Assembly: GCA_036265385.1 (NCBI GenBank)
Contig: DATAPD010000020.1
Coordinates: 234,021-298,020, forward strand
DNA: 64,000 bases
Source of the DNA: DATAPD01 sp036265385
GTDB lineage: Bacteria; Acidobacteriota; Terriglobia; Terriglobales; Acidobacteriaceae
Direction: 5' to 3'
Position numbers and translations under genes: made by a program. This document shows, piece by piece, positions 49,217 through 58,277 of the stretch (the first letter of the stretch is position 1; each line of letters begins with the position of its first letter). Under the pieces are notes generated by a model, which was given only the letters and a program-made list of their open reading frames with translations, was not told where the DNA came from and did no database searches.

Positions 49217-51205
49217 CTATGCCTCTGCCAGCGCTCCGCTCAGTTCTTCCCATTCTGCCATGAGGCGTTCGAGCTCTTTTCTTCGATCGGCTAAGTCCTT
49301 CGTTTGGGTCTGGGTCTCCTCAACGCTCACGAATGACTGCAGGCTTGTTTCGCAATGGGCAATGGCGGCTTCTACCCGAGCCACATCTTCTTCGAGCTCG
49401 GCCAAACGCTCTTCCATCTGTTTCCGGCGGATAGGGTTAAGACGTTTTATTTTTGGTTCGGAAGCTGCAGGTTCTACGCGCTGTGGTGAAGCGTCAGCCA
49501 AAGCGCGGCTGGCCACATCCGCATCGCGGTCACCGTTGGTGGGCGTCCCTCGCTTGCGCGGAATGTCCGGCACGTCATCCAGAGTCGGTTCGGCTGGCTT
49601 ACCGCCTTGTTTACGCCACAAATAATCTTCGTAGTTTCCGGGGAAGACCTCAACCTTCCCTTCGCCGATCTCGAAGACTCGTGTTGCCAGCCTGTCGATG
49701 AAATAGCGATCGTGCGAAACGAAGACGATAGTGCCCGTGTACTTCAAAAGCGCCTCAAGCAGAACATCTTTCGCCCTCATGTCGAGGTGATTGGTGGGCT
49801 CATCGAGCAATAGGAAATTCGACGGATGCAGAAGCAGCCGGAGCAGGGCGTAGCGGCTGCGCTCGCCGCCGGAAAGAACTCCGATGCGTTTGAAGACGTC
49901 ATCCCCTGAAAAGAGAAAACATCCAAGCAAGCTGCGCAATTCTGTTTGGGTGGAAACGGGCGCGATTTTTCCGAGGTCGTCAAGAATGCGCGCATCAGGA
50001 TCAAGTTCTTTGTACTGGTCCTGTGCGAAATAGTCTGGGGTTGCATTGTGTCCCAGTTTGAACTCACCGGCGGTGAGTTGCTCGGCTCCAGAAAGCAACT
50101 TGATGAGCGTCGATTTCCCCGCGCCATTGACTCCAACCAGCGCGATACGGTCTCCGCGCTCGATCATGAAGTTGGCACCGTTAAAAACTTCATGAGCCCC
50201 GTAACTCTTGGCGACCCCAGAGAATTCCGCAACAATGCGGCCGCTCGGCTTCGGCTGCGGAAAAGAGAAGTGAACTGTCTTTTCTTCCTCGGGGATTTCA
50301 ATGCGATCTATCTTCTCGAGTTCCTTCATGCGGCTCTGTACCTGCTTAGCCTTGGTCGCCTGGTAACGAAACCGGTTGATGAAGACTTCCAGTTGCTCGA
50401 TTCGTTCCCGCTGCGTGCGATAGGCCGCTTCGAGGCTTTCCCGGCGCTGCGCTTTAGCTGCAAGATATTTGTCGTAATTTCCGCTGTAGAAGTGAATACG
50501 CTTGTTCCAGATCTCGACGATTTTGCGCACCGTGACATCGAGGAAGTACCGATCGTGCGAGATGAGTACAAAGGCATAGGGGTAGCTATTCAGGTATTCC
50601 TCAAGCCAGTTGCGCGATTCCAGGTCGAGATGATTCGTTGGTTCATCGAGCAGGAGCAAATTCGGCTTTTGGAGCAACAGCTTGGCGAGCGAGATACGCA
50701 TCTGCCAACCGCCGGAGAATTCATCGGTCTGACGATTCCAATCCTGCTTATGAAAGCCAAGGCCCGTGAGAACAATACCGACCTGCGCCTCGATGGCATA
50801 CCCGTCTCGCGTGCGGAATTCGTGCTCCAACCGCTGATAGCGCTCTGCCACCGCGCTGTATTCCGAGCTGGAATGTTCGAGTTCCGCCATCTTGTGTGTG
50901 AGCGATTCCATCTCTTGCTCCATCTGGCGGAGGTCCTCGAACACAGACATGCACTCACCGAAAACGCTTTGGCCGGTCAACGTCAACCCGTCCTGCGGAA
51001 GGTAGCCGGCGGAAATCCCGCGCGTTCGAATGACCGATCCGTAGTCGAGAGTCTCGGAACCGGCCAGGATTTTCATCAGCGTGGATTTACCGGTACCGTT
51101 CGCGCCGACCAGTCCGATGCGGTCTTCAGCGGTTAGCAGCCAATCGGCGTGCTCGAAGAGCAGCTTGTGTCCAAAGCGCTTGCCGGCATCGGAGAGTTGG
51201 ATCAT
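49217..51205 (-). CDS. ABC-F family ATPase
   Basis: A 662-residue soluble protein with two ABC domains. Walker A motifs are GANGTGKST and GVNGAGKST, the signatures FSGGWQMR and LSGGERSR, and Walker B ends LLLLDEPTNHLD in both. A linker with the P-site arm-like coiled region lies between them (about 240-310). The C-terminal 70 residues form a coiled coil, as in Uup/ABCF3-type members. ABC-F proteins act on ribosomes to relieve stalling or give antibiotic resistance; which of these applies is not readable. There are no membrane segments. Confidence 0.92.
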   Translation of the reverse strand: MIQLSDAGKRFGHKLLFEHADWLLTAEDRIGLVGANGTGKSTLMKILAGSETLDYGSVIRTRGISAGYLPQDGLTLTGQSVFGECMSVFEDLRQMEQEMESLTHKMAELEHSSSEYSAVAERYQRLEHEFRTRDGYAIEAQVGIVLTGLGFHKQDWNRQTDEFSGGWQMRISLAKLLLQKPNLLLLDEPTNHLDLESRNWLEEYLNSYPYAFVLISHDRYFLDVTVRKIVEIWNKRIHFYSGNYDKYLAAKAQRRESLEAAYRTQRERIEQLEVFINRFRYQATKAKQVQSRMKELEKIDRIEIPEEEKTVHFSFPQPKPSGRIVAEFSGVAKSYGAHEVFNGANFMIERGDRIALVGVNGAGKSTLIKLLSGAEQLTAGEFKLGHNATPDYFAQDQYKELDPDARILDDLGKIAPVSTQTELRSLLGCFLFSGDDVFKRIGVLSGGERSRYALLRLLLHPSNFLLLDEPTNHLDMRAKDVLLEALLKYTGTIVFVSHDRYFIDRLATRVFEIGEGKVEVFPGNYEDYLWRKQGGKPAEPTLDDVPDIPRKRGTPTNGDRDADVASRALADASPQRVEPAASEPKIKRLNPIRRKQMEERLAELEEDVARVEAAIAHCETSLQSFVSVEETQTQTKDLADRRKELERLMAEWEELSGALAEA

Positions 51206-51317
51206 GCAAGGCTTATTGTTTCACGAGATCTCGGCGGTTGAGTTGGAGTCGGAGAGTTTTAACTGCTGATTGGACGCGATAGAGGATTCGATCCAAGTGC
51301 CGGACTGAGGGGTGAAG

Positions 51318-51833
51318 CTAGGACATGCTGGCCCGGGCGGCCCGAGCTTCTTCTTTGCGTGGTGATTTTTCCGGGCGGATGTGTTCGAGAGCACGATCGA
51401 TCACTGTTTGGAGTTCCGCCGCATACTTCACTTCGCGTCCTTTTGCCAGAGTTTTTCGCGCTTCCGGAGCAGGAAACCAGGTGGGATTGCGCTCCGCTTC
51501 CTCGGGGCGCTGGGTGTCGGCCACCTCCATGAGAAACGCTTTCACAACGTATTCCTGAATTCCGGCAGCCTGCCAAAAGACACCCTTGGAATGAATGTAC
51601 AGATGGAAATGCCGCGGCTCGATCACTCCAATGGCGCCTGCTTCTTCCCAAGCCTCGCGCTGAGCAGCCTGACTGTGGGACAGCCGGGCCTCGGGTGCTC
51701 CCTTGGGAAAAGTCCATTTGCTGCCGCCATTCGTATTGACGAGTAGGAACTCAACAACTCCACCGCGACGGCGATAGCAAATAGCCGCCACCTGCAGCGG
51801 CAGCATGAAGCGCGAATCTCGCACTGTTCCCAT
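51318..51833 (-). CDS. Nudix hydrolase with a substituted Nudix-box residue
   Basis: About 171 residues. FPKGAPEARLSHSQ and REAWEEAGAIG cover the Nudix box. The REXXEEXG metal-binding helix is intact, but the first box Glu is Leu. The protein resembles diadenosine-polyphosphate or inositol-pyrophosphate Nudix enzymes, with a basic C-terminal tail. ATG 51833 is one possible start; a TTG at 51872 would add 13 residues. Neither has a clear ribosome-binding site. Confidence 0.8.
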   Translation of the reverse strand: MGTVRDSRFMLPLQVAAICYRRRGGVVEFLLVNTNGGSKWTFPKGAPEARLSHSQAAQREAWEEAGAIGVIEPRHFHLYIHSKGVFWQAAGIQEYVVKAFLMEVADTQRPEEAERNPTWFPAPEARKTLAKGREVKYAAELQTVIDRALEHIRPEKSPRKEEARAARASMS

Positions 51834-52065
51834 AGGCGGCGAAGTCCTCAATTCATCTGAAGATACACTCAAGATATTTCAGCCACGTGAAAGTGCAATG
51901 AAAAAGCTCTAGCCGACTGTTACCAAAGGGGTTACAGATAAGTGTTCTCGGCCGCGGTTGCCCTCGATTCGGCAAATTGTCACCCTAGTCGTGAACGGTA
52001 GAGTGCAACAGTTTTTAGGTGCCTGCATCTAACGTACTAAGCTGGCGAATTAAAGTGAGAATCCG

Positions 52066-52239
52066 TTGCCGGTAAAATCCATCGCAACCGTAATCGAATT
52101 CGCGGAACACAAGCAGCATCTTCTGGAAGAACTCTCAAGGTTGATTCTCGGAGACCGCACCATGGAGAGCGAGTTCGAAGCCGTCCTCGAGGCCGCGAAT
52201 AAAGTCTGCGATCGCTATGGATTGCAGAAGGCCGCGTAA
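52066..52239 (+). CDS. Small helical protein, unknown
   Basis: A 57-residue open frame from TTG 52066, with GTGAG about seven bases upstream. It reads as amphipathic helix (EFAEHKQHLLEELSRLI, then MESEFEAVLEAANKVCDRYG). Codon use looks like that of its neighbours, and it stands alone in a gap of about 500 bases. No homologue is recognised. Confidence 0.45.
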   Translation: MPVKSIATVIEFAEHKQHLLEELSRLILGDRTMESEFEAVLEAANKVCDRYGLQKAA

Positions 52240-52350
52240 TCTTTCCAATCCTCTTCTAATCTTGCTCAGCGAATCCTAGAGTTTTTGTCCAAATTTTCGT
52301 TTTCGATACTCATCCTTATCTCAGTTGACCCTTGCTACACTTGGCACGCC

Positions 52351-54504
52351 ATGAAACCTTCCCGGTGTGCTTTGTCGATGTGGTTCGTCAGTTCGTTTCG
52401 TTCGCTTGTCGCCTGTTGGGTGATCGCAATCGCAGTCCTCGCTTCAGCGGAAGAGATTAAGTCGCCGGACGCGAACCTTGTTCTCACATTCACGCTCCAG
52501 ACTGGCGGCGTCCCCACATACAGCCTTACCTATAAAGGACGTCCGGTGATTCTTCCGAGCAAGCTGGGACTTGAATTGAAAAAAGACACATCCCTGACCA
52601 GCGGATTCGCAGTAACAGATACGAAGACGTCCACATTCGACGAGACTTGGCATCCGGTGTGGGGCGAGATGAGCAGCATCCGCAATCACTACAACGAACT
52701 TGCTATCACACTCACGCAGGCGGAAACAGAACGTTACATTATCGTTCGCTTCCGTGTTTTCAATGATGGTCTGGGATTTCGCTATGAATTTCCGCGTCAA
52801 CCGAAGCTTTCTTATTTCGTTGTGAAAGAGGAGAGAACGCAATTTGCGTTGACTGGAGACCACAAGGCGTTCTGGCTTCCGGGCGATTACGACACGGAAG
52901 AGTACAAGACCGTTACTTCGAATTTGTCCGAAGTACGCCGTCTGATGAAGTCATCGATTGAGGCGAACGCATCGCAAACCACGTTTTCGGATACTGGCGT
53001 GCAAACGCCTCTGATGCTGAAGAGTAAAGACGGCATTTACATCAGTATCCACGAAGCCGCTCTGATCGATTACTCAGGATTGGCGCTGGAACTCGATGAC
53101 AAGAATTTCATTCTTGGATCGCATCTCACGCCCGACGCGCTTGGCGATAAGGGACATCTGCAAACGCCGACCGTTTCTCCCTGGCGGACATTGATCGTGA
53201 GCGATCGCGCGGGCGACATTTTGGAATCAAAGCTCGTACTCAACCTGAACGAGCCGACGAAGTATCAGGACACCTCATGGATTAAGCCAATTAAATACGT
53301 TGGCGTGTGGTGGGAAATGATCACGGGCAAGAGCACGTGGTCCTACACCGACGAAGACAACATCAAGCTGGAATTGTTCGACTACTCGAAGGCCAAACCC
53401 AACGGCACTCACGGCGCGACCACTGCACACGTGAAAGAGTACATCGACTTCGCGGCGCAACATGGGTTCGATGCTGTACTCGTCGAGGGCTGGAATATTG
53501 GATGGGAAGACTGGTTCGGGAAGGGCAAGGATTACGTGTTTGATTTCCTCACGCCTTATCCCGACTTCGACGTCAAAGAACTTCACCGATATGCCGAGAG
53601 CAAGGGCATAAAAATCATCATGCATCATGAGACGTCAAGCTCTGTGCGCAACTACGAGCGGCACATGCAGGCGGCGTATCAATTCATGGTGGATAACGGT
53701 TACAACGCGGTGAAGAGCGGATACGTGGGCGACATTCTTCCTCGCGGGGAACACCACTATAGCCAATGGATCAACAATCATTACCTGTATGCGATCACAG
53801 AGGCTGCAAAATTCCACATCATGGTTAATGCGCACGAGGCGATTCATCCGACTGGGCTTTCGCGCACCTATCCGAACCTGATCGCCAATGAGTCGGCCCG
53901 CGGAACAGAGTTCGAAGCGTTCGGGGGAAACAATCCCGACCATACGACAATTCTGCCGTTCACGCGCTTGATCGGCGGACCGATGGATTACACGCCTGGG
54001 ATATTTCAGACGCGCATCAGCACGTTCAACCCTAAAAACAAATCATTTGTCCATACAACACTGGCCCGACAACTCGCGCTCTACGTGATCATGTACAGTC
54101 CGTTGCAGATGGCTGCTGATCTGATTGAGAACTACAACCAACATCTCGATGCCTTCAAGTTCATTGAAGACGTTCCCGTCGACTGGGACGAAACGCATGC
54201 GCTTGAAGCTGAGCCGGGCGATTACATCACCATGGCGCGTAAAGCGAAAGGTAAAAGCAGCTGGTTCGTCGGCAGCGGATGCGATGAAAACGGACGCACA
54301 TCGCACATTAGTTTGAGCTTCCTGGATCCGGCTAAGACTTACGAAGCGACCATTTACGCCGACGCCAAAGACGCGCACTACGAAACGAATCCGCAGGCAT
54401 ACACGATTACGAAAAAAACTGTGACCAGTAAGTCCGAGATCACGCAGTACTGCCCCCCCGGCGGCGGGTACGCGATCAGCATCATGGAAAATCGATCGAA
54501 GTGA
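52351..54504 (+). CDS. GH97 glycoside hydrolase, inverting alpha-glucosidase type (SusB-like)
   Basis: A 717-residue exported enzyme with GH97 N-terminal, catalytic TIM-barrel and C-terminal domains. Glu427 (MHHETSSS), Glu496 (NAHEAIHP), Glu514 (ANES) and Glu520 (RGTEFE) keep exactly the spacing of Glu439, 508, 526 and 532 of Bacteroides SusB, where they serve catalysis and calcium binding. This places it with inverting alpha-glucosidase-type GH97a rather than the retaining galactosidase type. ATG 52351 gives a good signal peptide. No sus-like partner genes lie beside it. Confidence 0.93.
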   Translation: MKPSRCALSMWFVSSFRSLVACWVIAIAVLASAEEIKSPDANLVLTFTLQTGGVPTYSLTYKGRPVILPSKLGLELKKDTSLTSGFAVTDTKTSTFDETWHPVWGEMSSIRNHYNELAITLTQAETERYIIVRFRVFNDGLGFRYEFPRQPKLSYFVVKEERTQFALTGDHKAFWLPGDYDTEEYKTVTSNLSEVRRLMKSSIEANASQTTFSDTGVQTPLMLKSKDGIYISIHEAALIDYSGLALELDDKNFILGSHLTPDALGDKGHLQTPTVSPWRTLIVSDRAGDILESKLVLNLNEPTKYQDTSWIKPIKYVGVWWEMITGKSTWSYTDEDNIKLELFDYSKAKPNGTHGATTAHVKEYIDFAAQHGFDAVLVEGWNIGWEDWFGKGKDYVFDFLTPYPDFDVKELHRYAESKGIKIIMHHETSSSVRNYERHMQAAYQFMVDNGYNAVKSGYVGDILPRGEHHYSQWINNHYLYAITEAAKFHIMVNAHEAIHPTGLSRTYPNLIANESARGTEFEAFGGNNPDHTTILPFTRLIGGPMDYTPGIFQTRISTFNPKNKSFVHTTLARQLALYVIMYSPLQMAADLIENYNQHLDAFKFIEDVPVDWDETHALEAEPGDYITMARKAKGKSSWFVGSGCDENGRTSHISLSFLDPAKTYEATIYADAKDAHYETNPQAYTITKKTVTSKSEITQYCPPGGGYAISIMENRSK

Positions 54505-54530
54505 AGCGCATTGATTCTTGTTGATTTCAG

Positions 54531-55115
54531 TTACGCGGACTTCTGTCGTAACGCGTGTTCGATGCGTCGGTCGGGAACCAACCAGATCAGTGCAGCCAAG
54601 ACATAAATAGCCTGCGCCAACCATGGCCGCCAGTGAGTAATCACAATTGCGGCAAGATAAAGCAACGGTGAAAGTTTCCCCTTCCAGTCGCTTCCGACAG
54701 CTTGTCTCAAGAGCGAATTGGGTCCCTCTGACGCAATAATGGTCTGCTGAAGGATCCAATATGCGATGGCAGCCATGAGGAGAACGAAGCCGTACAGCGC
54801 CGAAGGCGCAAAACCAAAATGATTTTCACCCATCCACCCGGTCGTAAAAGGGAAAAGGGACAGCCAGAACAACAGATGAAGATTGGCCCAGAGCACCGAT
54901 CCGGTGACGCGGCTGGCCGCGTGCAGCATGTGATGGTGATTGTTCCAGTAAATTCCGACATATACGAAGCTGAGCACATAACTGAGAAAAACTGGCAGTA
55001 AGGGGCGGAGGGCTCCAAACTGTTCTCCGTGAGGCACTTTCATCTCGAGCACCATAATGGTGATGATGATTGCGATCACGCCATCACTGAAAGCTTCAAG
55101 CCGACTCTTGTTCAT
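54531..55115 (-). CDS. TMEM175-family (DUF1211) potassium channel-like protein
   Basis: A 194-residue protein with about six helices. It opens RLEAFSDGVIAIIITIMVLEM, containing the RxxxFSD motif (Arg5, Phe9-Ser10-Asp11) that defines the bacterial TMEM175 family of potassium-selective channels. YWNNHHHMLHAA after helix 2 is also typical. It would assemble as a tetramer. It converges with the GH97 gene. Confidence 0.9.
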   Translation of the reverse strand: MNKSRLEAFSDGVIAIIITIMVLEMKVPHGEQFGALRPLLPVFLSYVLSFVYVGIYWNNHHHMLHAASRVTGSVLWANLHLLFWLSLFPFTTGWMGENHFGFAPSALYGFVLLMAAIAYWILQQTIIASEGPNSLLRQAVGSDWKGKLSPLLYLAAIVITHWRPWLAQAIYVLAALIWLVPDRRIEHALRQKSA

Positions 55116-55327
55116 CCTTGCTCCGAAGGAACGGAATTCAACGAAGCTAGATCATCAGGATTTCTCAGTAAACGTCAAGCAGAAGGAGCATCGGCGTCGA
55201 GGGTCCTTTGAGCGTTGTTTGGAGTCAACTTGTTGCAGAGTCCGACATTTTTTAGGTGTGGACAGCCAAAAAGTGCTCCTTTCTCACTCCAAAAGACATC
55301 GAAGAATCGGAAAAGAGGGCAAAGGAT

Positions 55328-56212
55328 ATGCCGGAAACACAAAGCAGAACCAGAATTCTTGTCGATGGTGGCGATCCTGAAGAGACACTACAGGTCAAAC
55401 AACTTTTGGGCTTCGTAGATGGCCAAACGACGAATCCAACCCTGATTGCCAAGAACCCGGAGGTTCAACACTTGCTCGCGTCGGGTCAGCGCTTGAGTTC
55501 GGAGGAAGAGAAAGCCGAGTACAAGAAAATTGTCCAGAAGATCTCTCCTCTTGTCGGTGATGCCGGTGTTTCGATTGAGGTTTTTGCCGACTTGGATACG
55601 ACTGCCGAACAGATGCTGGCGCAAGGGGAAGAAATGTTTTCCTGGATTCCGAACGCTTACATCAAGTACCCATGTACCCATGAGGGTCTGCGGGCAGCCA
55701 ACATCTCAGTCAAGAAAGGTATTCGCGTCAACATGACGTTGTGTTTCTCACAAGAGCAAGCGGCCGCCGTTTATGCGGCGACACGCGGCACGAAAGAACC
55801 CGTCTACGTGTCACCATTTATCGGCAGGCTAGACGATATCGGTGAAAATGGGATGGATGTGGTCAAGAACATTGTCAGGATGTTTCAGGCCGGAGATCAT
55901 CATGTGCAGGTGCAGGCTGCCAGCATCCGCACCATCGACCACCTGCTTTATTCATTCGCGCTGAAGTCGGATCTGGCCACTGTTCCAGCCAAGATTTTGA
56001 AAGAGTGGGCATCGAAAGGAAAACCGATTCCCGACGACAACTTTGCGTACGATGCGAAAAATTCCAAGGGCGATCCGCTGAAACCCATCGAATACAAAGA
56101 CCTGGATCTGAACGCTGCTTGGGAAAGTTTCGATATTCAACATGAACTGACGCGCAAAGGCATTCAGAAGTTCGTTGCTGATTACGAAAGCACGTTGCGA
56201 AAAACAGCGTGA
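55328..56212 (+). CDS. Transaldolase-family protein
   Basis: A 294-residue TIM-barrel aldolase. GQTTNPTLIAKNP near residue 32, the Schiff-base lysine Lys113 in YIKYPCTHEG, VNMTLCFSQEQA and SPFIGRLDD match transaldolases. AAAGGA precedes ATG 55328. The PCTHEG variant of the usual PATxEG and the longer length point to a divergent subfamily, perhaps acting on a sugar phosphate other than fructose 6-phosphate. Confidence 0.85.
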   Translation: MPETQSRTRILVDGGDPEETLQVKQLLGFVDGQTTNPTLIAKNPEVQHLLASGQRLSSEEEKAEYKKIVQKISPLVGDAGVSIEVFADLDTTAEQMLAQGEEMFSWIPNAYIKYPCTHEGLRAANISVKKGIRVNMTLCFSQEQAAAVYAATRGTKEPVYVSPFIGRLDDIGENGMDVVKNIVRMFQAGDHHVQVQAASIRTIDHLLYSFALKSDLATVPAKILKEWASKGKPIPDDNFAYDAKNSKGDPLKPIEYKDLDLNAAWESFDIQHELTRKGIQKFVADYESTLRKTA

Positions 56213-56317
56213 AGGCGCGACCTTTTAGAGACCTAGATATTCAAGGGAAAGGCGCGTCGGGTTGAAGCGTGCGTACTTCGCCCGCATCCCGTGTGACGTT
56301 TAGTAATTTCTTAGGAT

Positions 56318-56394
56318 TGGTCGGGGCGATAGGATTTGAACCTACGACCCCCTGCGCCCAAGGCAGGTGCGCTACCAGGCTGCGCTACGCCCCG
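56318..56394 (-). tRNA. tRNA-Pro (TGG)
   Basis: On the minus strand the acceptor stem is CGGGGCG/CGCCCCG with discriminator A and an encoded CCA. The anticodon loop is CTTGGGC (anticodon TGG) on stem CCTGC/GCAGG. The T arm TAGG-TTCAAAT-CCTA is complete. Confidence 0.97.
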
Positions 56395-56610
56395 ACATTG
56401 CAAGTTGGAAGAATACCGCTTCTCTGATTCTAAACTGGTTTAACGAATCAGACCACCCGCCTGACTGCTTGGAGTGTGCTCTGGATTTACATCGTTCGCA
56501 GTATTGATAGCTCAGAGATCTCTGCGTATGGTCACAGTAGAACCTTCGCCGATAGCATCCCCTCGCATTCAACCCGCAACCCTAAACAATTTCACGAACG
56601 AAAGGCAATT

Positions 56611-57420
56611 ATGTATCACCACATTAAAAAACTGATGTACACCGTGAGTGTAGGCACTCCCGATCCACGTTTTGGCAATATGCTGCTTGAGCAGTTTGGA
56701 GGCGCTAACGGCGAGCTCGCCGCAGCCATGCAGTACAGTGTCCAAGGGTTGAATTGCGACGATCCTGAAATTAAAGACGTCTTGATGGACATTGGAACAG
56801 AAGAACTCAGCCATCTGGAAATCGTAGGAACGCTGGCGCGCATGCATCTGAAACCGTCTAAAAAAGACCGTGAGGCGGCAGAAGCCGATCCTATGATCGC
56901 GATCGCTGGAGGAGGCGGCGTGAACTTATACAACTCCGCTGGGAGCGCATGGACGGCAGACTATCTGAAAATAACTGGCGAACTGGATGTCGATTTGCGG
57001 AGCAACATCGCCGCAGAAGCTCGTGCCAAAATCGTTTACGAGCGGTTGATCGACTTTTGTGATGACCCCGGCTCAATCGACGCTTTACAGTTCCTGATGA
57101 CTCGCGAGATTACGCACATGAAGGCGTTCACCGCGGCACTTGAGAGCCTCGGTAAAGATCGGTTTGTCATTGGGGCAATTCCTCCGACGCCGGGGTTGGT
57201 TGACGAGTACTTCAATGTTTCAACCGGGCAAGGCGATGAAGGAGAAGTGGACGCTGAGGGCCCGTGGAACAGAGGTGATTCCTGGAAAGTTCGCGACTTT
57301 TCCGAACTGGAAAAGGGTGTAGAGACGTACGTGGGATCGTCGATGGGAAAAGGCCAAACAGAATCTGATCAGGCAAGCACAGGCCGACTCGGATCTACGC
57401 GTACCAAACGGATTGCTTAA
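56611..57420 (+). CDS. Manganese catalase-family protein
   Basis: A 269-residue ferritin-like protein of the manganese-catalase family. The di-metal ligands are visible: Glu35 (GANGELAAAM), Glu65 and His68 (EELSHLE), then AEARAK and REITHMK for the second pair. It would disproportionate hydrogen peroxide in the cytoplasm. The ATG at 56611 follows AAAGG; an upstream start at 56476 is unlikely. The C-terminal 30 residues are Gln/Ser/Thr-rich. Confidence 0.92.
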   Translation: MYHHIKKLMYTVSVGTPDPRFGNMLLEQFGGANGELAAAMQYSVQGLNCDDPEIKDVLMDIGTEELSHLEIVGTLARMHLKPSKKDREAAEADPMIAIAGGGGVNLYNSAGSAWTADYLKITGELDVDLRSNIAAEARAKIVYERLIDFCDDPGSIDALQFLMTREITHMKAFTAALESLGKDRFVIGAIPPTPGLVDEYFNVSTGQGDEGEVDAEGPWNRGDSWKVRDFSELEKGVETYVGSSMGKGQTESDQASTGRLGSTRTKRIA

Positions 57421-57503
57421 AATACCAGCACGCCAAGAGAGGGCGGTGGACGGATTCGACGGCCTTTCACCGCTTTTTCATGCAGAGACGTTAATGTCCT
57501 TCC

Positions 57504-58250
57504 ATGAGCTCTTCAGTTCTTTCACAAATCCAAATTGGAACATCGGGTTGGCACTACAAGCATTGGAAGGAGAACTTCTACCCGGGAAAGATCAGCCCCG
57601 CAGAAATGCTTCCGTGGTATGTGCGATCTTTTCGTACGGTTGAAATCAACAATTCGCATTACCGTTTGCCCACGCGCGAGGCGGTGGAAACGTGGTTAGC
57701 GCTGACGCCTAAGGATTTTTGCTTCGCCGTGAAAGCACATCGATTCATCACGCATCGGAAGAAATTACTTGATCCCGAGCTGAGCACGTCTCGTTTCTTT
57801 GAGATGGCTGAATGGTTCGGGGAAAAGCTGGGACCGATCTTGTTTCAGCTGCCGGGACAATTCAATGTAAACGTGGACCGGTTGAAAGATTTCATCGCAA
57901 GTCTACCGAGAGGATTGCGATATGCATTCGAGTTTCGCGATCCGAGTTGGCATACTGCGTCGGTGTACAAGGTTCTTCGGCGCTATGGGGCTGCATTCTG
58001 CATTTTCGAGTTCGCAGGGTTGAAATCCCCCTTGGAAGTCACTGCCGATTTTGTCTATGTGCGGTTACATGGGCCGGGAAATGCCTACCAAGGAAAATAC
58101 GACAAGCCGGCGTTGCGAGAATGGGCAAAGCGGTTGGAGGATTGGGCCGCGAAAAAATGTGAGCCATACATTTACTTCGATAATGATCAGGCGGGTTACG
58201 CAGCCCAGAACGCGTTGGAGTTGTCGCATATGGTAGTGGGTCGCAGGTGA
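57504..58250 (+). CDS. DUF72-domain protein
   Basis: A 248-residue DUF72 (YecE-like) TIM-barrel protein. IGTSGWHYKHWKENFYP at the start, FRTVEINNSHYRLP and YVRLHGPGNAY are constant family segments, and YIYFDNDQAGYAAQNA ends it. The function of the family is unknown. It follows the manganese catalase gene by 84 bases on the same strand. Confidence 0.92.
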   Translation: MSSSVLSQIQIGTSGWHYKHWKENFYPGKISPAEMLPWYVRSFRTVEINNSHYRLPTREAVETWLALTPKDFCFAVKAHRFITHRKKLLDPELSTSRFFEMAEWFGEKLGPILFQLPGQFNVNVDRLKDFIASLPRGLRYAFEFRDPSWHTASVYKVLRRYGAAFCIFEFAGLKSPLEVTADFVYVRLHGPGNAYQGKYDKPALREWAKRLEDWAAKKCEPYIYFDNDQAGYAAQNALELSHMVVGRR

Positions 58251-58277
58251 GTTGATTTCTCTTATCGTATCGAACAA

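Noticed and set aside
49946..51136. 396-codon plus-strand open frame inside the ABC-F gene
   Set aside because: It lies fully antisense to a well-conserved ABC-F ATPase and has no recognisable domain.
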